A stretch of DNA of 48,231 nucleotides, taken from Erysipelotrichaceae bacterium. Its GTDB lineage: Bacteria; Bacillota_I; Bacilli_A; Erysipelotrichales; Erysipelotrichaceae. The translations under genes were made by a program, and so were the position numbers. Every line of letters starts with the position of its first letter. The first letter of the stretch is position 1. Shown here one piece after another: positions 1 through 7,230 of the stretch. Under the pieces are notes generated by a model. It saw nothing but the letters and a program-made list of their open reading frames with translations, ran no database searches and was not told where the DNA came from. The stretch is taken from contig SVBN01000019.1 in assembly GCA_015058875.1 (NCBI GenBank), positions 1 to 48,231 of the forward strand, given 5' to 3'.

Positions 1-190
1 CAAACTCGACGCCGGTTTCCTCCGCCACTTCACGGGCAGCGGTATCGTGTTCGCTTTCGTCTTTTTTCGGATGTCCCTTGGGGAATCCCCAGTGACCTGC
101 AAGCTGTCTGACAATCAGCACGTAGCTCTTAGAACCGCGCCGCCGGATGACAACAGCACCGCATGATTTTTCAGCAATATTTTTCGCCAT
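1..190 (-). CDS. NUDIX hydrolase (N-terminal part only)
   Basis: The frame begins at ATG 190 and runs off the left window edge, so about 63 N-terminal residues are visible. They read through a GHWGFPKGH segment followed by AAREVAEETGVE, which is the Nudix box (G-x5-E-x7-REUxEExGU) that binds the catalytic magnesium. The start MAKNIAEKSCGAVVIRR with this spacing is typical of bis(5'-nucleosyl)-tetraphosphatase-like Nudix enzymes that clean up Ap4A or oxidised nucleotides; the substrate cannot be told from this fragment. A GGAGGG ribosome binding site lies at 195-200. A TATACT -10 candidate lies at 212-217. The gene follows the GH36 gene on the same strand after a 46-bp gap and probably has its own promoter. 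Confidence 0.88.
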   Translation of the reverse strand, partial: MAKNIAEKSCGAVVIRRRGSKSYVLIVRQLAGHWGFPKGHPKKDESEHDTAAREVAEETGVEF

Positions 191-236
191 AAAACCCTCC
201 GTACAGCAATCAGTATAACACAAAGCCCCTGCCGTA

Positions 237-1835
237 TCAGCGGAAGTTCAGTACAAACGAACGCCGTGTTCCATCCAGTTCATAAGCAATTTCCGGACGC
301 TCTCCGTAATGCAGCGAAATATTGCGTGCATGTTCGGAAATATACCGGTATCTGCGGTAGTCCTGCTTCATCTCTTCCGTATAGGAAGAAGGATCGTCAC
401 TGGTCAGCCAGATGCCTCCGAGCAGTGCGCCGGTCATTGCCAGCAGTTCCTTCTGCTTTGCATTCAGCGAGCAGTTTTCCGTTCTGAGGAAGAAGACATC
501 CGGATCATTCAGATGCGCCCTCCCGTTAATGCCGAAGCGGTTGATTGTATTGATAATGGCCTGACGGGTGGAAGGACGCTCCCTGTGAATGATGCGCATA
601 TGAAGCTTATCATTCCAGTCCAGAGTCACATCACAGCTGATCCGGCAGTAATCCGCATAGCCGAATGCCGGCATGACGGGCGTTCCGCATCCGAGAATCA
701 GATGATCCCCGCAGAGCTCCCGCAGCATTTCCCACGCCCGGTACATCCTTCCGGCTCTTGATTCTTCCGTTGTTCCGAACGGCGCGGCGCCGTACAGGAA
801 GTCCAGCTTGACAAGATCAAATCCCCATTCGTCAAAGACGCGGGAGAACACATCCTTCAGATACTGCTGCACTTCCGGATGATCGATATCCAGGGAATAG
901 AATCCCGACCAGTTGCAGCCGAGCTTCCAGGGCTCGCCGTTGATCTTCAGCAGCCAGTCCGGATGTTTTTTATATAATTCAGAATTCTCTTCCGCGACAA
1001 ACGGCGCCAGCCATAATCCGGCTTTGAATCCGGAGGCGTGAATCCGCTCGGCGGCAGATTTCATTCCCTGCGGGAATTTCCCGCGGTTCTCTTCGAGCCA
1101 GTCGCCGATAAACGGTTCCCAGCCGTCATCAATCTGAAAGAGATCCCCTTCCTTCAGGATCGTCTCACAGCCGGCAAGATCCTGCATGATGGCTGCTTCA
1201 CTGATATCCTGGTAGCGGTTGTACCAGCTGGAATAGCCGAACAGCTTTTCATCCGTGCGCTCATGGATTCCCATAGCCGCAAACCAGGCGTCGTAGACTT
1301 CCTGCTGAGTGCCTTCGGCAAAGAACAGATCAAATGCATGGAAATCACCGGTGCATTTCACATCCATGCAGTCGCGCTTCAGATACAGGAAATTCATCTT
1401 TGCGTCATAGGTGAAAATCGTATATCCGGGACGCTCATCCAGCGAACCGATCAGTCTGAAATGATCACCGCTGCGGACAGTCATCCAGGAAAAGCCGTGC
1501 AGAATGCCGCTTCTGTCAAGATACGGCACAAAGTGATAGTCTCCGTACCGGTCAAGAGAGAAATGACTGACTGCGGCAGACGGTGTGCCGTGCAGCCCGC
1601 GGATGGAGCTGTGACGGGTATATTCCGGCGAAAAAGTCCAGGTCTGATAGCCGTTCATGAAGATCCGGTCGGTTTCGGATGTCTCCAGCGGCATCTCCGC
1701 CCTGACATCCCCGAGCGTTACGCCTTCCAGATGCACGCATGCGTGTACTGCACCGCTGAGATCATCGATGCAGCCGTCCTGCACGAATCTGTCGCCGCTG
1801 TCAAAGCGTCCGTTTACATGCCACGACAGACTCAT
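237..1835 (-). CDS. GH36-type alpha-galactosidase
   Basis: A 532-residue cytoplasmic enzyme (no signal peptide) predicted to hydrolyse terminal alpha-galactosides. An N-terminal beta-sandwich (about residues 1-190) precedes a TIM barrel. The barrel carries QIDDGW (234-239), then VKLDF with the likely nucleophile Asp345, and RISCD with the likely acid/base Asp402, the usual GH36/GH-D arrangement. NDPD at 443-446 is also typical. It is shorter than the ~720-residue classical GH36 enzymes and matches the compact Bacillota subgroup. The ATG overlaps the stop of the upstream symporter gene by 4 bp, so it is the last gene of the TetR-GH2-GPH-GH36 operon and likely works on sugars imported by that symporter. 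Alpha-N-acetylgalactosaminidase activity is an alternative that cannot be excluded. Confidence 0.88.
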   Translation of the reverse strand: MSLSWHVNGRFDSGDRFVQDGCIDDLSGAVHACVHLEGVTLGDVRAEMPLETSETDRIFMNGYQTWTFSPEYTRHSSIRGLHGTPSAAVSHFSLDRYGDYHFVPYLDRSGILHGFSWMTVRSGDHFRLIGSLDERPGYTIFTYDAKMNFLYLKRDCMDVKCTGDFHAFDLFFAEGTQQEVYDAWFAAMGIHERTDEKLFGYSSWYNRYQDISEAAIMQDLAGCETILKEGDLFQIDDGWEPFIGDWLEENRGKFPQGMKSAAERIHASGFKAGLWLAPFVAEENSELYKKHPDWLLKINGEPWKLGCNWSGFYSLDIDHPEVQQYLKDVFSRVFDEWGFDLVKLDFLYGAAPFGTTEESRAGRMYRAWEMLRELCGDHLILGCGTPVMPAFGYADYCRISCDVTLDWNDKLHMRIIHRERPSTRQAIINTINRFGINGRAHLNDPDVFFLRTENCSLNAKQKELLAMTGALLGGIWLTSDDPSSYTEEMKQDYRRYRYISEHARNISLHYGERPEIAYELDGTRRSFVLNFR

Positions 1836-3223
1836 TCGGAAAGACCTCCCCTCCTTGCACGGAGTTCTTCGGCGATTTCTTCCGCTCTTTCATCCGTCAG
1901 CGTGAACTTGTCGCGGAATACCATCAGTGCGCATCCAAGCCCCAGTACCGGCAGCAGCGTCATCAGCATTCTCAGTCCCATGATCGTTCCGGCAGTCTGT
2001 TCAATGACGGCGCCTTCGCTCGAGTTGTTTCCGACCAGTCCGATCAGATCCAGACCGACACCGGTAATGAATACGGCAAGGCCGCTTGCCAGCTTGACGA
2101 CGAATGTCTGCATGGAAAAAATAACGGACTCTTCTCTTCTGCCGCTCTTCAGCTCGCCGTAATCAACCGTGTTGGACAGGAAGACCGTGGTCAGTACGGT
2201 AAGCATGCCGTTTGCCAGGAAGACGAACAGTCCGCATACCGCGAGCACGAGAATATTGTGGGCAAGTCCGGTCAGGCAGGAAACAAGAATCAGCCCGTAG
2301 CCGGTCATGGACATGATCAGACAGAGCACGAAGATCTTCTGGTTGGCCAGGAATTTTCTCAGCAGCGGGTAAATGATCATCATGCCGAGGATCTGTCCGC
2401 CGCCGCCGATCATGTTGAACAGCGTATAGTTATCCTGCCAGCTGACCCCGCCGACGTCATACTTGAAGAAATAGATAATCAGATTCGATGTGATATAAAG
2501 CGCGGAATTGATCAGGATAATCGTTGCGACCGTTACCATTGCCTGATCGTTTGAGATCAGGGAACGGAACATTTCGGAAACGGATGTCGTCTCCATCTCC
2601 TCTTCCGACTTTCTTTCCTTCACCGCCCAGCAAAGCACCGCTTCGGCAAGGACAAACAGAACCGCAACGATCAGGGCAAGTCTGCGGAAACCGATGCGTT
2701 CAACGCCGCCGCCGAGCATGGAAACAGCCTTGACGGTAAATACGGTGATCAGGGCGTTGCCGACGCCGGCGCAGGTTCTGCCGACGACAGAAAGATGTTC
2801 ACGGTCTTTGGAATTATCGGTCACCGCCGGAATCATGGACCAGTAAGGAATATCCATCATCGTGTAGGTGACGCCCCACAGAATATAGACCACGGCAAAC
2901 CAGATCATCAGACCGTTGCCGGGCGTATTCGGCGCGGCAAACAAGGCGAACAGGACAAATGCATTCAGCACGGTTCCGGTGAACAGCCAGGGACGGAATT
3001 TGCCCCATTTCGTATTCGTCTTTGCGACAATCACGCCCATGAACGGATCGTTGACGGCGTCAAAGACACGGGCGATCATCAGGATCGCACCGACAAACGT
3101 CGCGGACAGTCCGAGTATATCCTGATAGTAGTACATGACATAGGATGCGGAGAGCGCATATACCATGTCTTTTCCGACAGCACCCAGACCATAGGCGGCT
3201 GTCTGCTTCGCTGAGAATTTCAT
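1832..3223 (-). CDS. GPH-family sugar:cation symporter (MelB-like)
   Basis: A 463-residue, 12-helix membrane carrier of the glycoside-pentoside-hexuronide:cation symporter family within the MFS. The signature FDAVNDP (54-60) places Asp55 and Asp59 where MelB binds its coupling cation, and KWGKFRPW (72-79) is the conserved cytoplasmic loop after helix 2. It would import galactosides or glucuronides together with Na+ or H+. It starts 6 bp after the GH2 stop, with a GGGGG ribosome binding site between 3233 and 3238 inside the GH2 3' end. It ends in a 4-bp overlap with the GH36 gene, so the two are probably translationally coupled. The substrate is inferred from the neighbouring glycosidases only. 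Confidence 0.92.
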   Translation of the reverse strand: MKFSAKQTAAYGLGAVGKDMVYALSASYVMYYYQDILGLSATFVGAILMIARVFDAVNDPFMGVIVAKTNTKWGKFRPWLFTGTVLNAFVLFALFAAPNTPGNGLMIWFAVVYILWGVTYTMMDIPYWSMIPAVTDNSKDREHLSVVGRTCAGVGNALITVFTVKAVSMLGGGVERIGFRRLALIVAVLFVLAEAVLCWAVKERKSEEEMETTSVSEMFRSLISNDQAMVTVATIILINSALYITSNLIIYFFKYDVGGVSWQDNYTLFNMIGGGGQILGMMIIYPLLRKFLANQKIFVLCLIMSMTGYGLILVSCLTGLAHNILVLAVCGLFVFLANGMLTVLTTVFLSNTVDYGELKSGRREESVIFSMQTFVVKLASGLAVFITGVGLDLIGLVGNNSSEGAVIEQTAGTIMGLRMLMTLLPVLGLGCALMVFRDKFTLTDERAEEIAEELRARRGGLSE

Positions 3224-3229
3224 CTTGAA

Positions 3230-5578
3230 TTACCCCCTGATTTCAAATGATACGGTGACCGGTTCCGTCTGTGCACAGGCAATTGTGAGCACGGCTGTTC
3301 CCGGCTTTCCGGTTGTTCTGATATAGGTTCCGCACATGCCGCCTTCGGCAGTGACGACGGACGGTCCGACGATTTCCGCTTCGCCTTCCATGCTCAGGCA
3401 TACAGGCAGCTGTGCGTAGCTGGCGGTATTGCCGTTTTCATCAAGGATCCTGATCCTGACGGCTGCCATATCATAGCATTCGCCTTCCTGCAGTACGGTA
3501 TGACTCGCCTCTGCCGTAAGATGAAGATGTGAAGACGGCGATTTTGTGACGCTGGCAATGACTTCACCGTTCTTCACGGCATCGAAGCGCCATTTTACCG
3601 ACATGCCGCCCCAGTTGCCGACATATTTGCCGTACAGTTCCACGCCGTCGGAGAATTTCATTCCGTAATGGACCATGCACCAGGCAAGCTTGGCCTGATA
3701 CTGCACGGGAAGATTGCTCATGCCGTATTTTCCGGCCGCATTGAGGCATTCCGCGATCAGTGCGGCTTTTTCCTTCGAATAGCCTTCCTTTGTCTGCAGG
3801 AGAACGCCGATCGTATCGTCGATCAGCACCGGTCCGTGCTTCAGACCTTTCCATTTCTCCGGTTCAAATTCCGCGACATAATCGTCGTTTTTATACAGCA
3901 TAACCTTATCGGCGTTTGTGAACGCCCATACCTCGCCGATATTTCCGCCGGCATAATCGCCGATATCCATCGGGGATCCGACTTCCAGCACCGGTCTTTC
4001 CTCCTGCTGTGAAGCATAGAGGGCAGCTGCCGTCTTGGGATTGCGGAATGCGTCCAGCACGCCATGGTAACAGATCCTGTCGCCGCTTCCGAAGTCCTGA
4101 TGGGTCGGATAATCGAACATGCACCACTGGAAGCATCCGGCATGTTTCTGATCCGCCAATGCCGCATCCAGCACTCTGGCGTGTCTCAGGGCATGTTCCT
4201 GACGTTTGAACCACGGATCAAACGATTTGGTCGGATACATGTGACCGTTTGCCTCGCTGATCAGCATCGGCTTATTCACATCCGGAGTAACATCCTTCTT
4301 TGCCTTTGCGCCGGGCGTCGTGCCGTCATGGGAGAAGTCGTTGAATGCATAGACATCTTCGAGCAGCGAGCTCTTTTCCAGATAGCGTACGCCGGAAGTC
4401 GGACGGTACGGATCCAGCAGATGGGCAAGGCCGTTGGTTCTCGTATAGAAATCATCGTCGTCCTGGGACTCGTTGATGCGCACGCCCCACAGTACAATCG
4501 ACGGATGATGACGGTATTCAACAATCATCTCCTCGGTATTGCGGATGGCCTGCGCCTTCCATTCCGCATCGCCGATATGCTGCCAGCCGGGGATTTCGGT
4601 AAATACCAGGATGCCCCTTCGGTCGCATTCATCAATGAAATAATGGCTCTGCGGATAATGGGATGTTCTCACCGCATTGACGCCGAGCTCTTCCTGCAGA
4701 ATCCGGACATCCTCCCTCTGCAGCGCTTCGGGCACCGCATATCCGGTATACGGATAGGACTGATGCCGGTTGAGACCTCTCAGGAACACCGGTTCCCCGT
4801 TCAGCAGGATCTCATTCTTTGTCAGCTTCACGGTACGGAAGCCGAAGGTACGGGAAAGCTGATCAACTACCGCATTGTCTCTGAGCACTTCACAGCAGAC
4901 CGTATAGAGATACGGTGATTCCTGTGACCAGACATGCGCATGGCGGACAAGGCATTCATAGTTTCCGCTTTTTGCCGGATAGGTTTCCGAGAATTCCGTT
5001 TCCCCGTCCGCATTGATGAAGCTGATCCGCAGCATTTCATTATGGACGCTGCCGTCAACGGTGACCTTTACATCCGCCGTATCCAGCCTTACTGCCGCAG
5101 CATAGAAATCGGAAACCATGACATCTCCCCTGACATCCAGCCAGACATCCCGGTAGATGCCGCCGTAGGTCAGATAATCGATGGCAAATCCGAACGGCGG
5201 CACCTCGCCGTTCTCAGTCGTATCGAGCTTTACCGTGACCGTATTCTCTTTTCCGTATTCCACTGCGTCCGTGATCTCCGTGCGGAATGCGGTATAGCCG
5301 GTGCGGTGTTCGCAGAGCAGCTTTCCGTTGACATAGACATATGCGATATGTCCGGCCGCATCAAACTGCAGGAACAGACGCTTCCCTTTCCATTCTTCCG
5401 GAATCTCAATCCGCTTACGGTAGCCGCATACCATCTGATAATCCTTCGGATCGATGTAATGCAGCGGCAGCTCCTTTACGGTATGCGGAATGCGCACCTG
5501 TTCAAATGCGCCTTCTCCCTGAAGAAATTCCTCATTCCATTGTTCTGTAAATTCCCAGCCGTTATTCAGTCTGATCAT
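3230..5578 (-). CDS. GH2 beta-galactosidase/beta-glucuronidase-family glycosidase
   Basis: A 782-residue retaining glycoside hydrolase family 2 enzyme without a signal peptide, hence cytoplasmic. The order is an N-terminal jelly-roll (about 1-150), an Ig-like domain (150-250) and a TIM barrel beginning at LLNGEPVFLRGLNRHQ (258-272). The acid/base Glu370 lies in WGVRINES, and the nucleophile Glu442 is in LISEANGH. C-terminal Ig-like domains fill residues 520-782. Beta-galactosidase is the most common activity of this architecture; beta-glucuronidase is possible. AGGAGGGACAGAT precedes the ATG. Its first 17 bases overlap the end of the tetR gene, so the two are in one operon. Together with the symporter and GH36 enzyme it would split mixed alpha/beta-galactosides after uptake. 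Confidence 0.9.
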   Translation of the reverse strand: MIRLNNGWEFTEQWNEEFLQGEGAFEQVRIPHTVKELPLHYIDPKDYQMVCGYRKRIEIPEEWKGKRLFLQFDAAGHIAYVYVNGKLLCEHRTGYTAFRTEITDAVEYGKENTVTVKLDTTENGEVPPFGFAIDYLTYGGIYRDVWLDVRGDVMVSDFYAAAVRLDTADVKVTVDGSVHNEMLRISFINADGETEFSETYPAKSGNYECLVRHAHVWSQESPYLYTVCCEVLRDNAVVDQLSRTFGFRTVKLTKNEILLNGEPVFLRGLNRHQSYPYTGYAVPEALQREDVRILQEELGVNAVRTSHYPQSHYFIDECDRRGILVFTEIPGWQHIGDAEWKAQAIRNTEEMIVEYRHHPSIVLWGVRINESQDDDDFYTRTNGLAHLLDPYRPTSGVRYLEKSSLLEDVYAFNDFSHDGTTPGAKAKKDVTPDVNKPMLISEANGHMYPTKSFDPWFKRQEHALRHARVLDAALADQKHAGCFQWCMFDYPTHQDFGSGDRICYHGVLDAFRNPKTAAALYASQQEERPVLEVGSPMDIGDYAGGNIGEVWAFTNADKVMLYKNDDYVAEFEPEKWKGLKHGPVLIDDTIGVLLQTKEGYSKEKAALIAECLNAAGKYGMSNLPVQYQAKLAWCMVHYGMKFSDGVELYGKYVGNWGGMSVKWRFDAVKNGEVIASVTKSPSSHLHLTAEASHTVLQEGECYDMAAVRIRILDENGNTASYAQLPVCLSMEGEAEIVGPSVVTAEGGMCGTYIRTTGKPGTAVLTIACAQTEPVTVSFEIRG

Positions 5579-6140
5579 ATCTGTCCCTCCTGATCCCCCT
5601 CATGATAATATCCATCATATTCTGCAGTGCTTCCTGATATGTAATTCCCTGATCCGCAAGCTCATGGGTCGAAGTAAATGCGTGTATGCTGGAAGTGACC
5701 ATCACTTTCAGCACGCTGATGCTGATATCCCGGATCACTCCGGCTTCTATCCCCTCCCTGATCAGGGTTATTGTCGGCTCCCAGTCATTCAGCAGATGCC
5801 TCTGCAGCGCTTCCGATACAGCCGGATATTTCTCTTCCAGAGAATCCAGCTGCGAGAATTCAAGCATGGAATACTGCTGCGGCATGGCAATCATCACTTT
5901 TGCAATCCGCTCTTCCAGCGGCAGCGCACTTTCAATCACCGCTTTCTTTTCTTCATGGATTTTCCTGTACCCGTCATCCAGAAGCGCAAGCAAAAGATCT
6001 TCCTTGGACGCAAAGTATTTATACATTGTCTTTTTGGAAATATGCAGACTGCCGGCAATGTCCTGCATGGTAAATTTCAGTCCGCTTCTGCGGAACTGGT
6101 CGATTCCTTCCTGCAGTATTTTTTCTCTGAGTTCATCCAT
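5562..6140 (-). CDS. TetR/AcrR-family regulator of the glycosidase operon
   Basis: A 192-residue repressor with the TetR helix-turn-helix near residues 22-45 (FTMQDIAGSLHISKKTMYKYFASKEDLL). The remainder is an all-helical ligand and dimerisation domain. The ATG at 6140 is preferred because it lies 5-8 nt after a GGTGA-type site; an in-frame GTG at 6149 is the alternative. It is the first gene of the sugar operon and overlaps gh2 by 17 bp. A perfect 7-bp inverted repeat (GGAAACC-N14-GGTTTCC, 6151-6178) sits between its start and the -10 box, consistent with autoregulation. The inducer is unknown, presumably a sugar or glycoside handled by the operon. Confidence 0.87.
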   Translation of the reverse strand: MDELREKILQEGIDQFRRSGLKFTMQDIAGSLHISKKTMYKYFASKEDLLLALLDDGYRKIHEEKKAVIESALPLEERIAKVMIAMPQQYSMLEFSQLDSLEEKYPAVSEALQRHLLNDWEPTITLIREGIEAGVIRDISISVLKVMVTSSIHAFTSTHELADQGITYQEALQNMMDIIMRGIRRDRYDQTE

Positions 6141-6150
6141 GATCGTCACC

Positions 6151-6178
6151 GGAAACCGAAATTTCTTTTCTGGTTTCC
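6151..6178. promoter_or_regulatory. Candidate TetR operator (inverted repeat at +1)
   Basis: Perfect 7-bp inverted repeat GGAAACC (6151-6157) and GGTTTCC (6172-6178) separated by 14 bases. It touches the -10 box at 6179-6184 and covers the expected transcription start, so a bound TetR dimer would block initiation. Assignment to the adjacent TetR protein is inference from position. Confidence 0.6.
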
Positions 6179-6207
6179 ATTATAAAACAGTGAAAGCGCT
6201 TACGCAA
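6179..6207 (-). promoter_or_regulatory. Promoter of the TetR-GH2-GPH-GH36 operon
   Basis: On the minus strand TTGCGT (6207-6202) and TATAAT (6184-6179) are separated by exactly 17 bp, a strong sigma-A layout. The predicted start is near 6172, about 32 bases before the tetR ATG. Confidence 0.75.
6191..6204. promoter_or_regulatory. cre site (CcpA catabolite repression)
   Basis: TGAAAGCGCTTACG matches the cre consensus TGAAANCGNTTNCA at all defined positions except the last. It lies in the spacer between the -35 and -10 boxes of the sugar operon, a position where CcpA represses transcription. Confidence 0.72.
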
Positions 6208-6829
6208 CGGATCTGCGCCGTTTTCTCTTTTTTCTCTTTCTTCTGCCGTGTTCCTGCCGCCAGGCATTGATACGTTCCGCAATTCCGGCATAATCCCGCT
6301 CAAACAGCCCGTCACAGATCTCCGCATTCAGCGTCTGCTCATCAATCTTTTCAATCAGCTTCAGCCGCACGAATTCCTTGGACTTCTGCGCATATGCCGG
6401 CAGCTCATGATTTTTCAGAATCCGGTTCAGCTCTTCCCTCCAGAGAATCCGGATCTTCTTCAGAATATTCACATAAGGATTGGGAAGCGGCTGGCGGACA
6501 ACATAAAAATCAATGCCGTCTTCCGTCTGTTCCGCTGTGATTATCCCCCAGTATTCCGGGATATGGGACTTTACCCCTTCGGCATGCCTGGTTCCGACAA
6601 CGACCATATTCCTGTCGAAGCATTCATCGTAATTCTTCACCTGGGAGGACAGTCTTGCATAGCTGTCCGCATCGCTTTTAATTTCAATCCCGTACAGCTC
6701 ATACGGCGTCACCATGATCACATCGGCGATCGATTCGGAGGCTCTTGTTTCCTCAATGATCCGTATGATTCCGTATTCCTGTTCCAGAAAAATAAACAGA
6801 GGTTCTCTGATATCCGCATCCTTCAGCAT
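6200..6829 (-). CDS. sce7726-family PD-(D/E)XK-like protein
   Basis: About 209 residues beginning MLKDADIREPLFIFLEQEYG, the typical start of sce7726-family proteins. The core SIADVIMV...YGIEIKSDADS gives Asp36 and Glu49-x-Lys51, the pattern of a PD-(D/E)XK nuclease fold, with Gln63 following. The last 20 residues are almost all Arg and Lys, suggesting nucleic-acid contact. The frame is open to ATG 6874, but ATG 6829 is chosen because family similarity starts there and a TATGAT box ends exactly 6 nt upstream, predicting a leaderless message. The function of the family is not established. It follows the small 6944-7150 gene but is separated from it by a terminator. Confidence 0.7.
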   Translation of the reverse strand: MLKDADIREPLFIFLEQEYGIIRIIEETRASESIADVIMVTPYELYGIEIKSDADSYARLSSQVKNYDECFDRNMVVVGTRHAEGVKSHIPEYWGIITAEQTEDGIDFYVVRQPLPNPYVNILKKIRILWREELNRILKNHELPAYAQKSKEFVRLKLIEKIDEQTLNAEICDGLFERDYAGIAERINAWRQEHGRRKRKKRKRRRSVA

Positions 6830-6835
6830 GCCTTT

Positions 6836-6841
6836 ATCATA
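6836..6841 (-). promoter_or_regulatory. -10 box of leaderless sce7726 gene
   Basis: TATGAT on the minus strand, followed by six bases (AAAGGC) and then the ATG at 6829. The expected transcription start is the A of the start codon. No convincing -35 is seen 17 bp upstream. Confidence 0.5.
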
Positions 6842-6878
6842 ACACCGGTAAAGAAAATGCTTTCCGGATTTCATGCAG

Positions 6879-6916
6879 AAAAAACAGCACTCATGCAGTT
6901 ATCTGCAGGAATGCTG
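6879..6916 (-). terminator. Intrinsic terminator after the small Imm32-like gene
   Basis: Minus-strand hairpin formed by 6909-6916/6885-6892 (CAGCATTC with GAGTGCTG, one G-U pair) and an inner TGCAG/CTGCA stem, followed by six T (6884-6879). Confidence 0.8.
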
Positions 6917-6943
6917 TCTGATACCGTTTCCGCATTCAGAATC

Positions 6944-7150
6944 TCAGATCTTTCCGATGATCATTTCCGCGGAGCCTGCTTCCAGCGAATTATATTCATC
7001 ATAGTGGATATGACTGCCGCTCTCTTCATACGCCAGCATCATAAGCTGTTCCGCCAGGGAAAGCAGGCCTTCCCTGTTGGCCGTGATGACAGCTGTATGA
7101 TCATCGATTCTGACGCTGATTTCAGATCCTTCTTTCCATGGAATGTTCAT
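6944..7150 (-). CDS. Small conserved protein, Imm32-like
   Basis: A 68-residue acidic protein. The segment ANREGLLSLAEQLMMLA followed by GSHIHYDEYNSLEAGSAEMIIGKI resembles the short Imm32-type immunity proteins found singly in many Bacillota. No toxin-like polymorphic protein is visible next to it, so an immunity role is doubtful; it may be a stand-alone housekeeping relative. GGGAGAAATGAT precedes the ATG. A -10-like TATGAT lies at 7172-7177, just after the terminator of the upstream lipoprotein gene. The family name is recalled from sequence pattern and is uncertain. Confidence 0.55.
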   Translation of the reverse strand: MNIPWKEGSEISVRIDDHTAVITANREGLLSLAEQLMMLAYEESGSHIHYDEYNSLEAGSAEMIIGKI

Positions 7151-7178
7151 ATCATTTCTCCCGTCATTCAGATCATAC

Positions 7179-7209
7179 AGAAAACAGAGCCGTATGTATA
7201 CAGCCCTGT
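7179..7209 (-). terminator. Intrinsic terminator after the repeat lipoprotein
   Basis: Minus-strand 11-bp stem (7199-7209 with 7184-7194, two G-U pairs) and four-base loop, followed by TTTTCTG. It lies 22 bp after the lipoprotein stop. Confidence 0.7.
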
Positions 7210-7230
7210 CTTCCGTTCATATCCTGTATC

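Noticed and set aside
1038-2162. 374-codon plus-strand frame opposite the GH36/GPH genes
   Set aside because: It spans the overlap of two well-supported genes on the other strand and has no recognisable family or ribosome binding site.
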